Shown piece after piece: positions 22,626 to 28,423 of a stretch of 36,595 bases of DNA. This DNA is from a virus. A program made the position numbers and the translations under genes. The first letter of the stretch is position 1. Each line of letters begins with the position of its first letter. The stretch lies in the IMG/VR virus record IMGVR_UViG_3300030041_000045, positions 1 through 36,595 of that record; one strand, written 5' to 3'. The notes below the pieces were generated by a model that made no database searches, was not told the DNA's origin, and worked only from the letters and a program-made list of their open reading frames with translations.

Positions 22626-23399
22626 ATGCAAGCATTTCACAACAAACCCGAAGTAAAACAATTTTACGTTGATCGTTTAACAGAACATCATCGACTTGAT
22701 CAAATAATTCAAGGAACCGGATTTGATGGTTCGCGAGGCTGCAACGTTGGTTGTATTTTGCATGCGTATCAACATGATCGTTATCCAATAGAACTCGGTT
22801 TACCTGAATGGTATGCACAGTTATGCGACACAATTTTCGAAGGTCTGCCAAAAGAAAATGCGCCAGCATTCGCTATGTCAACTTTGAGCGCGATTAAAAT
22901 TGGTGTTGATATTGAGCATGTTCGGTGGCAATTGGCAATCGAACGCCATCAAATTGATTTACTTCGATTAAAAGATAATTCGGAACCGTATGCTCGCGAA
23001 TGTGAAATTGCGATTCAAAAGGTTATTGATTATTGTTTTGATGAATTGAATCATGTATTTAAAGACAATGAGTCGGCGGAGTCGGCGGCGAGGTCGGCGG
23101 TGCATTCGGCGGCGAGGTCGGCGGTGCAGTCGGCGGCGAGGTCGGCGGTGCAGTCGGCGGCGAGGTCGGCGAGGTCGGCGGCGAGGTCGGCGAGGTCGGC
23201 GGTGCAGTCGGCAGCGTGGTCGGCAGCGTGGTCGGCGGCGGAGTCGGCGGTGCAGTCGGCGGCGAGGTCGGCGGAGTCGGCGGCGAGGTCGGCGGAGTCG
23301 GCGGCGAGGTCGGCGGAGTCGGCGGCGAGGTCGGCGGTGCGTAACCATTTTATTTGGGAAGCCGAAACTTTGATTCGATTACTCACTGAGATTAACTAA
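22626..23399 (+). CDS. Ala/Ser/Arg repeat protein with conserved N-terminal domain
   Basis: This 257-residue protein has an N-terminal ~145 residues (FHNKPEVKQFYVDRLTEHHR, GCNVGCILHAYQHDRYPIEL, GLPEWYAQLCDTIFEGLPKE) forming a domain I recognise from phages, where it is often followed by Ala/Ser repeats. Residues ~151-245 are tandem SAARSAVQ, SAWSAA and SAESAAR units, a low-complexity region probably helical. The last residues (NHFIWEAETLIRLLTEIN) form a helical cap. It is first in the rightward operon from the divergent promoter, with leader ACCGGAGAATTTTAA. Function unknown. Confidence 0.7.
   Translation: MQAFHNKPEVKQFYVDRLTEHHRLDQIIQGTGFDGSRGCNVGCILHAYQHDRYPIELGLPEWYAQLCDTIFEGLPKENAPAFAMSTLSAIKIGVDIEHVRWQLAIERHQIDLLRLKDNSEPYARECEIAIQKVIDYCFDELNHVFKDNESAESAARSAVHSAARSAVQSAARSAVQSAARSARSAARSARSAVQSAAWSAAWSAAESAVQSAARSAESAARSAESAARSAESAARSAVRNHFIWEAETLIRLLTEIN
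23070..23340 (+). repeat. GC-rich coding minisatellite (GGTCGGCGGCGAGG-type units)
   Basis: Imperfect 6-, 9- and 15-bp units built from GTCGGCGGCGAG, GTCGGCGGTGCA and GTCGGCGGAG repeat for about 270 bp. The stretch is strongly GC-rich and purine-skewed within an AT-leaning gene. All units are multiples of three, so several frames are open on both strands; only the plus frame continues into conserved flanks. Confidence 0.9.
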
Positions 23400-23401
23400 T
23401 T

Positions 23402-23689
23402 ATGCCCACACTTAAAGAACATAAGGTTGGGTCTGGCATGAGCATACCGATCGTGTTAACAAAATGGTTTTTAAGTACGAAAATGCCTACGCGAATTGGT
23501 GTTTATGAAATTGCCCGACAAGTTGGCGCATGCGGCCCTTGGTTACTAAACTTTTCATATTGGGATGGCGAATTTTGGTATTGGGGAGATATTCATCCAA
23601 ATTTAGCAATTTTGCATATGGAAAAGTCGTTCGTTTTATATGATGACGACGGCTTAATTAAATCATTTCAATGGCGGGGGCTAGCATGA
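23402..23689 (+). CDS. Hypothetical phage accessory protein (WRGL-ending family)
   Basis: This 95-residue protein contains VLTKWFLSTKMPTRIGVYEI, WLLNFSYWDGEFWYWGDIHP and the ending SFQWRGLA. The 'TKWF ... P.R.GVYE ... YWDG.FW ... WRGL' layout is one I recall in many small phage proteins. ATG 23438 (MSIPIVLTKW) is an alternative start. The segment around that internal ATG is repeated at the 3' end of the gene (23684-23709). Function unknown. Confidence 0.6.
   Translation: MPTLKEHKVGSGMSIPIVLTKWFLSTKMPTRIGVYEIARQVGACGPWLLNFSYWDGEFWYWGDIHPNLAILHMEKSFVLYDDDGLIKSFQWRGLA
23436..23461 (+). repeat. 26-bp direct repeat, copy 1
   Basis: A 26-bp segment starting GCATGAGCATACCGATC matches 23684-23709 at 24 positions. 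It contains the internal ATG for MSIPIVLT. Confidence 0.8.
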
Positions 23690-23709
23690 GCATACCGATC
23701 ATGTCAACA
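23684..23709 (+). repeat. 26-bp direct repeat, copy 2, forming a vestigial start
   Basis: This copy starts GCATGAGCATACCGATC and yields an 8-codon ORF (MSIPIMST, stop at 23710) overlapping the stop of the preceding gene. This looks like the remnant of a tandem duplication whose second copy was deleted. Confidence 0.7.
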
Positions 23710-23730
23710 TAAATAGGAAAAAATAAAATG

Positions 23731-23760
23731 AATGCAAAGAAATGCAAAGAAATGCAAAGA
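23731..23760 (+). repeat. Three exact 10-bp repeats at a start codon
   Basis: AATGCAAAGA is repeated three times without change, directly over the start of the next gene. Each unit contains an ATG, and because 10 is not a multiple of three the ATGs fall in different frames. Confidence 0.95.
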
Positions 23761-23923
23761 AATACGTCAAAAACTTCGCAGGGCTGGGATTGATGTGAAA
23801 GAAATAAAATTAGTTCACAAAGCCTCGCAATTTTACGAATATTTTACAGGAGATCGCAAACTTTATATAAGTTGCGGGCGTTATGCGTATCGATCAATGA
23901 AACGTAATGCGAGGTTGGTATGA
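23732..23923 (+). CDS. Small basic protein with repeat-bearing 5' end
   Basis: This 63-residue protein reads MQRNAKKCKEIRQKLRRAGI, then DVKEIKLVHKASQFYEYF, and ends SCGRYAYRSMKRNARLV. It is very basic and might bind nucleic acid. The nearest Shine-Dalgarno (TAGGAAAA) is better placed for ATG 23728, which is out of frame with three 10-bp repeats but would be in frame with two. Translation here must begin at ATG 23732, which is less well positioned. The stop overlaps the next ATG. Confidence 0.55.
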   Translation: MQRNAKKCKEIRQKLRRAGIDVKEIKLVHKASQFYEYFTGDRKLYISCGRYAYRSMKRNARLV

Positions 23924-24165
23924 GAACGTTATCGCAAATTAATGAATTTCGAATGCGCTTGGGTCATCCCCCGTCAATAAAGCGAACTGGAGTTAAGTCA
24001 CTTCAAGAACGTAACGCAATCCGCATCCGTGCAGCACAGCATAAATTAGGTTTTAATTGGCAGGCACATCCATTTTACAGCGCTTTGCACAATCCGCATC
24101 ATCCGATTATTCCAGGCAGTCACACGGCAATTTTGACCAACTTGGCAAAATTTTTAAAAATATGA
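23920..24165 (+). CDS. Small hypothetical protein
   Basis: This 81-residue protein begins MRTLSQINEFRMRLGHPPSI. It is basic and His-rich toward the C-terminus (NWQAHPFYSALHNPHHPIIP). Its start overlaps the preceding stop by four bases and its stop overlaps the next ATG, which supports translation. It is not recognised; a nucleic-acid role is possible from the charge. Confidence 0.55.
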   Translation: MRTLSQINEFRMRLGHPPSIKRTGVKSLQERNAIRIRAAQHKLGFNWQAHPFYSALHNPHHPIIPGSHTAILTNLAKFLKI

Positions 24166-24386
24166 GGCGCATTAATTTCTTTGCATATCTGACCGTCGCT
24201 GCAATTGCGGGGTATTTGTTTGGATATGGTGCGCGGCCAGACCCGCGAATTGTCACCGTGATTAAGAATGTGCCAGTCGAAACGATCATTACTCGACATG
24301 AGTGTAATTCGGTCGATGCGGTCAAATGGTGGAACAATTCTGACTTGAGGTCAGCTAAATTAAAACTTTGTGGGATTGGGAAATGA
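24162..24386 (+). CDS. Small N-terminally anchored membrane protein
   Basis: The start at 24162 (MRRINFFAYLTVAAIAGYLF) overlaps the previous stop; the product is 74 residues. A single transmembrane helix (about 6-22) is followed by a soluble, probably periplasmic part (PVETIITRHECNSVDAVKWW, KLKLCGIGK) with two Cys that could pair. It could be a spanin-like or exclusion protein, but it lies far from the lysis cassette, so this remains open. Confidence 0.55.
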   Translation: MRRINFFAYLTVAAIAGYLFGYGARPDPRIVTVIKNVPVETIITRHECNSVDAVKWWNNSDLRSAKLKLCGIGK

Positions 24387-24554
24387 GCGACAAAAAAATG
24401 TACAGTCGGTAAAACGCATAAATGGGAATGGGTTAAAGATGTGGCGTTGCGAACTTCACCACGCCCCGGTTATCTGAAAATTTCTGCGAAAGGTGTTTTT
24501 AAATGTGCCTGCGGCGCAACTAAATACGGCATGTCTAAAAATGGATTGCTCTGA
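24383..24554 (+). pseudogene. Small zinc-ribbon-like gene interrupted at a run of seven A
   Basis: ATG 24383 overlaps the previous stop and reads MSDKKMYSR then TAA at 24410. If one A of the seven at 24392-24398 is skipped, the frame becomes MSDKKCTVGKTHKWEWVKDV and continues to KCACGATKYGMSKNGLL with TGA at 24552. That product has a C ... H-x-W ... C-x-C-GA pattern I know from small phage zinc-ribbon proteins. The gene is therefore a recent frameshift, a sequencing homopolymer error, or expressed by slippage on the A-tract. Confidence 0.6.
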
Positions 24555-24567
24555 ATAAAAATAAATC

Positions 24568-24596
24568 TTGACAAACATTGACGGCATCGTCAAAAT
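24568..24596 (+). promoter_or_regulatory. Promoter with palindrome in the spacer
   Basis: TTGACA (24568-24573) and CAAAAT (24591-24596) have a 17-bp spacer. The spacer and -10 contain TTGACGGCATCGTCAA (24578-24593), a palindrome with 6-bp arms (TTGACG/CGTCAA). Transcription would read into the gene at 24631, whose leader carries ACTGGAGAATTTGAA. A regulator bound here would block polymerase directly. Confidence 0.6.
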
Positions 24597-24630
24597 GCAA
24601 TGGCATTACTAACTTACTGGAGAATTTGAA

Positions 24631-25413
24631 ATGCAAATTATAATTAACGACATCAATCAACTTACGGATTTGGAGCGGCAAATATTGTTGATACTTGCAG
24701 ATACGCCCGTTGAGTCTTTGTCATTTAAAATTAAACCTGCCGATTTACCCGATGCTGGCGCTGATGTCAATCCGATTATTGCGAAGCATGCGTATGTACA
24801 ACCGTCAACTCTGATTCAATCGCTGCCGGAGTCATTCGACCCAAACGTAGCGTTCGGCACGGCCCCTGTATCCAATATTGCCGTTGCCGCTCAGTCTCCG
24901 ATTGTGCCAATTACTTCTCAACTGCCCAACGTATCGTTACCGCCTGCAGCGGCTTTCAACATACCGGCACCTGCGCAAACGGGCACTACTCAGTCAGCGG
25001 TTGCGACCCTTTCAAACCCTGCCCAAGGCGACACGGATAAAAACGGCTTCCCGTGGCATCCAGACATTCATTCTTCTTCGAAAGAGAAAAACCAAGACGG
25101 GTCATGGCGTTACAAACGTGGTGCGGACAAATCTGTCATTCAAGCGGTCGAAGCGCAATTGCGCGCAGCATTGGCAGCACCCGCTCAGCCAGCCCCTCAA
25201 TCGCCATTGACCCCACTTAATACTGACATACTGACATGGCCCGTATTGATTCAGGAATTGACCGGTTTATTGTCGGCCAACAAAATTACCAATGACCAGA
25301 TTACAAAAATTTGCAAAGAATCTGGCGTTGACCAATTTAGCATGCTGGCGGCACGTCCTGATTTGTTTAAAAATGTGCTGTTCCGTTGTCAGCAACTGGC
25401 GTCAGTAGCATGA
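24631..25413 (+). CDS. Hypothetical protein of the recombination/replication operon
   Basis: This 260-residue protein has an N-terminus (MQIIINDINQLTDLERQILL) followed by a long Pro/Ala/Ser linker (about 60-130). A conserved patch, DKNGFPWHPDIHSSSKEKNQ, DGSWRYKRG, follows; it recurs in phage proteins encoded just upstream of DUF2800-type genes (memory, unchecked). The C-terminal ~70 residues are helical (LIQELTGLLSANKITNDQIT). It overlaps the next start. It may be an accessory to the nuclease or ssDNA-binding protein; the role is unknown. Confidence 0.65.
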   Translation: MQIIINDINQLTDLERQILLILADTPVESLSFKIKPADLPDAGADVNPIIAKHAYVQPSTLIQSLPESFDPNVAFGTAPVSNIAVAAQSPIVPITSQLPNVSLPPAAAFNIPAPAQTGTTQSAVATLSNPAQGDTDKNGFPWHPDIHSSSKEKNQDGSWRYKRGADKSVIQAVEAQLRAALAAPAQPAPQSPLTPLNTDILTWPVLIQELTGLLSANKITNDQITKICKESGVDQFSMLAARPDLFKNVLFRCQQLASVA

Positions 25414-26531
25414 GTGCTCACGCATTTTTAGCACCCTCATCCGCGCACGTGTGGGTAAATTGCGCTGGTTCGGCAAAAATGCAGCAGTTGTACCGTGAAC
25501 CTGCCGATAGCCCGAAAGCGATCGAAGGGACTGGCGCGCATTGGTTTTTGAAAGAACTGGTGCATGGTCGCCAGGTTGCGCTCGGGCAGGTTGCTGAAAA
25601 TGGCGTGACGCTTGATCCTGAGATGTTGGCTGCGGTTGAGTTATGCCACGGTATTATTGCGGATATTATGCAAGATTCAACCGTGATTCGAGCGGCATGC
25701 GAGGCGCCCGTCGCAATACCATATGTACATCAACAAAATTGGGGAACGCCTGATTTTTGGGCGTATCGTCCGGGATTGCTGACTATTGTTGATTTTAAAT
25801 ATGGTCATGAATTTGTTGAAGTGTTTGAAAATTGGCAGTTGATGGATTATGCATGTGGGATTATCGACGAATTGAAAATCGATGGCCATGCGGATCAATT
25901 TACACAAGTCGAATTTGTCATTGTCCAACCTCGTAGTTATCACCCAGACGGACAAGTGCGTCGTTGGACAATTTCTACATCCCACTTGCGCGGACATTTC
26001 AATCAATTACATGCGAGTGCGGAATTGGCAGTGCGTCCTGATGCGCGAGTTACCACGGGGTCGCATTGTGAATACTGTAGCGCATCGCATGTTTGCAAAG
26101 CGTTGCAGGCAGATGCAATGCGTGGGGTTGATACCAGTGACGAGTCGGTGCCGTTTGAACTGAGTAGTGTGCAGGTTGGTCATGAGTTGCGTGCCGTACA
26201 GCGGGCAATCAGTAAATTGGAAATGCGCGAACGTGGTTTGATTGAGCAGGCCAAAGCACTTTTGCGTAATGGGGAAATTGTTCCTTTCTATCATTTGGAA
26301 CCAACTAAATCACGTCGCATCTGGATTAAATCTGTACCTGAAATTGCGGCATTTGGAAATATGTTTGGCGTTGATTTATTAAAACCGCCCGAAGTCGTCA
26401 CACCGACCCAGGCGAAAGCGTTAAAAAAACTGGACCCGGATTTAATTGATTCATATAGCGGTCAATCTAATGGTGAAATTAAACTCGTTCCTATCGATAA
26501 TCTTTTAGTTAAAAAGGCATTTCAATCATGA
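25410..26531 (+). CDS. DUF2800-like PD-(D/E)XK nuclease
   Basis: The start at 25410 (MSAHAFLAPSSAHVWVNCAG) overlaps the previous stop (ATGA); the product is 373 residues. Family features are the N-terminal 'H.FL.PSSA..W..C.GS' and EGTGAHWF, the nuclease core GTPDFWAYRPGLLTIVDFKY (D ... D-x-K) and the downstream Gln helix (ENWQLMDYACGI). A Cys cluster (SHCEYCSASHVCKAL) resembles Cas4/AddB-like iron-sulfur or zinc sites. It is likely an exonuclease in phage recombination, co-expressed with the putative ssDNA-binding protein. Confidence 0.8.
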   Translation: MSAHAFLAPSSAHVWVNCAGSAKMQQLYREPADSPKAIEGTGAHWFLKELVHGRQVALGQVAENGVTLDPEMLAAVELCHGIIADIMQDSTVIRAACEAPVAIPYVHQQNWGTPDFWAYRPGLLTIVDFKYGHEFVEVFENWQLMDYACGIIDELKIDGHADQFTQVEFVIVQPRSYHPDGQVRRWTISTSHLRGHFNQLHASAELAVRPDARVTTGSHCEYCSASHVCKALQADAMRGVDTSDESVPFELSSVQVGHELRAVQRAISKLEMRERGLIEQAKALLRNGEIVPFYHLEPTKSRRIWIKSVPEIAAFGNMFGVDLLKPPEVVTPTQAKALKKLDPDLIDSYSGQSNGEIKLVPIDNLLVKKAFQS

Positions 26532-27508
26532 GCACAAAGAATTCAGCAATTTTTACCACACCAGTTGGTCGCATCGTCTGGGGCAGCGTCTACACTCCAC
26601 AAACGGCAGACAAAGATGGTAATCCTCTTGTTGTAAAATCCGGCCAGAATAAAGGCAAACCGACCAAAAAATGGGCGTTTGGCTTGGCAATCACGAAAAC
26701 ACCAGGCTGTGCGCATTTTACGCAAGAGTCATGGGGTCAACATTTCCTTGCCGTTGCACAGCGCGGTTTTCCGAATGGGGCGTGGCAGCGGCCAGACTTC
26801 GCGTGGAAAGTAACGGACGGCGATAGCGCGATGCCGAACAAAAAAGGACGTGCGCCAAATGCCACGCCGCATAATGTCGGGCATTGGATTATCTCAATTT
26901 CAACCAGCATGCAAGCACCTCGCTTGTTCCGCCAAGATCAGTCGCAGCAATGGGTTCAAATCGTTGGTGAAGACGATTTTGTCAAGTGCGGGCATTATGT
27001 ACAGGTCAATCTCGAATTAACGGATAACGCCCCCGCTGAATCGGCTGGCATTTACGTCAATCCGCGCATGATTGCGTGGGTTGCGTACGGCGAGGAGATC
27101 ATATCTGGCCCCGATGTGTCTGAGGCAGGTTTTGGAGGCGTACCGTTGCCAGCAGGGGCGTCAGCGGTGCCAATTGGCGGGTTTGCTACGGCTAGTCCAG
27201 TTGTCGGATTGCCCGCCAGCCCAGGCGCGCAATTGCCGGGATTACCTGGACTTAATGCGTTACCTGCCAGCGTGGCAAGCTATCAGCCACAGCAACAAGC
27301 TGCCCCGGTTACTCAAGGCATTCCGCAATTACCTATTGTGCCGAATCCAGCATTCTTACAAGCCGGGCCAGTTGCCGCGCTGCCGGGATTGACTGCCACC
27401 CCGGTCAAACGCATGACGGCTGCGGCGCAAGGTACCTATGACCAGTATATTGCTGCCGGGTACACCGACGCATTATTAATTCAAAATGGTCTGATGACGG
27501 TTGCGTAA
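26528..27508 (+). CDS. DUF2815-like putative ssDNA-binding protein
   Basis: This 326-residue protein has a beta-rich N-terminal ~195 residues (FTTPVGRIVWGSVYTPQTAD, GHYVQVNLELTDNAPAESAG, IYVNPRMIAWVAYGEEI) resembling DUF2815, a single-strand DNA-binding family usually encoded after DUF2800. A long Pro/Ala/Gly-rich linker follows. The C-terminal peptide TYDQYIAAGYTDALLIQNGL is a short conserved tail that may contact partner proteins. The start overlaps the nuclease stop, and a strong hairpin terminator follows the stop, so this ends the recombination operon. Confidence 0.75.
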   Translation: MSTKNSAIFTTPVGRIVWGSVYTPQTADKDGNPLVVKSGQNKGKPTKKWAFGLAITKTPGCAHFTQESWGQHFLAVAQRGFPNGAWQRPDFAWKVTDGDSAMPNKKGRAPNATPHNVGHWIISISTSMQAPRLFRQDQSQQWVQIVGEDDFVKCGHYVQVNLELTDNAPAESAGIYVNPRMIAWVAYGEEIISGPDVSEAGFGGVPLPAGASAVPIGGFATASPVVGLPASPGAQLPGLPGLNALPASVASYQPQQQAAPVTQGIPQLPIVPNPAFLQAGPVAALPGLTATPVKRMTAAAQGTYDQYIAAGYTDALLIQNGLMTVA

Positions 27509-27514
27509 TTTTGC

Positions 27515-27550
27515 GCCCGGTTGCTGTGATGCGTGACCGGGCTATTTTTA
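27515..27550 (+). terminator. Rho-independent terminator
   Basis: GCCCGGT (27515-27521) pairs with ACCGGGC (27536-27542) across a 14-base loop and is followed by TATTTTTA. It lies a few bases after the stop of the ssDNA-binding protein gene and 13 bases before the next ATG, so it separates the recombination genes from the polymerase group. Confidence 0.8.
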
Positions 27551-27562
27551 AGTGAGGCGCAA

Positions 27563-27736
27563 ATGATACGATGTGTTGATGGCAAAGAGTTCGAAAATGT
27601 GTCAATTGTGGGCAGTGTGGTGCAACGAAATTCCGATGATATCCACACACCCCCTGTCGTTGGTGAATATCCGGTTATTGCTGTTTTTTGGGGTCGGGTT
27701 GTCACCTACGTTAGCCAAATTAAAAGGATATTATGA
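27563..27736 (+). CDS. Small hypothetical protein
   Basis: The start at 27563 (MIRCVDGKEFENVSIVGSVV) follows GTGAGGCGCAA; the product is 57 residues. It is mostly beta-rich with a basic end (WGRVVTYVSQIKRIL). It lies just behind the terminator, so it needs read-through or its own promoter, which I could not identify. Its stop overlaps the next start. Confidence 0.5.
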   Translation: MIRCVDGKEFENVSIVGSVVQRNSDDIHTPPVVGEYPVIAVFWGRVVTYVSQIKRIL

Positions 27737-27912
27737 AAAGATTCATTTTAATCATTTTGTGGTCTTTGGCACTTTATGTTGCTGGCGGATTCATTGTTTT
27801 AGATTGGAATGTATTTGAATGGTCGGAGGCTAGTCGTACGTTTTATGTTTGGTTCGTATTTACGGGTGGCGCATTTATTGCTTTCACGCCTAAATCCATA
27901 TGGGAGCCATAA
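27733..27912 (+). CDS. Small two-helix membrane protein
   Basis: This 59-residue ORF starts MKRFILIILWSLALYVAGGF and has two hydrophobic segments (about 4-23 and 37-52, VWFVFTGGAFIAFT) joined by an acidic loop. The ATG overlaps the preceding stop (ATGA) and the next gene starts three bases after its stop, so it sits in a coupled chain. Inner-membrane location is likely; function unknown. Confidence 0.55.
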   Translation: MKRFILIILWSLALYVAGGFIVLDWNVFEWSEASRTFYVWFVFTGGAFIAFTPKSIWEP

Positions 27913-27914
27913 CT

Positions 27915-28220
27915 ATGAAATTATCTGAACATCAAAAAGCGCAGATGTATGCCGGTTCGCAATTCGGTGCCGATATTGTCAATTTTATTGATCGCCAGCT
28001 TGAGGATCAATTTGTGCCATCTGCATGCAAAGCGGTCGGAATATTGCAAGATGCGATGCTGGACACTGATGAAATTTTCATTCATTTTGACGCTTTTTTA
28101 GAAAAATTGCCCAAACAGTTAGCGGCGGAATTTAATGATCTGTTGCAGGCGCATGTTGACGATCTTGAGCGCACCAATGAATCAATTGCCGAAGCAATTC
28201 GCGCATTGGATCAAAAATGA
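27915..28220 (+). CDS. Hypothetical helical protein
   Basis: The start at 27915 (MKLSEHQKAQMYAGSQFGAD) follows TGGGAGCCATAACT; the product is 101 residues. It is acidic and helical throughout (VDDLERTNESIAEAIRALDQ). It lies two genes upstream of the DNA polymerase and overlaps the next start. It may be a polymerase accessory, but only position suggests this. Confidence 0.55.
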   Translation: MKLSEHQKAQMYAGSQFGADIVNFIDRQLEDQFVPSACKAVGILQDAMLDTDEIFIHFDAFLEKLPKQLAAEFNDLLQAHVDDLERTNESIAEAIRALDQK

Positions 28221-28423
28221 GCATGCAAATGCGTAAAGTGATTGATACCAAAGAAGTCCGCCCATTACGATTGCTACCCAACATCGCGGGGTTTGAATTT
28301 CACGGCGTGCGCGCGGATTTTACGCTAGCAAACTGTCGTGTTGAACGCACCGAGGAAGGTACACACGTCATTCGCGGCGAGGAGTCCTATTTTAATTTGC
28401 AAGGTTGGGTTCCTAAATCATGA
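28217..28423 (+). CDS. Small hypothetical protein upstream of the polymerase
   Basis: This 68-residue protein begins MSMQMRKVIDTKEVRPLRLL. The rest appears beta-rich (GVRADFTLANCRVERTEEGT). Start and stop both overlap neighbouring genes by four bases. It is not recognised; tight coupling to the polymerase is the main clue. Confidence 0.55.
   Translation: MSMQMRKVIDTKEVRPLRLLPNIAGFEFHGVRADFTLANCRVERTEEGTHVIRGEESYFNLQGWVPKS

Noticed and set aside
22968-23386. Arg-rich and Ala/Asp-rich ORFs across the GC-rich repeat on both strands
   Set aside because: Shadow frames of the Ala/Ser/Arg repeat; only the plus frame continues into conserved sequence on both sides.
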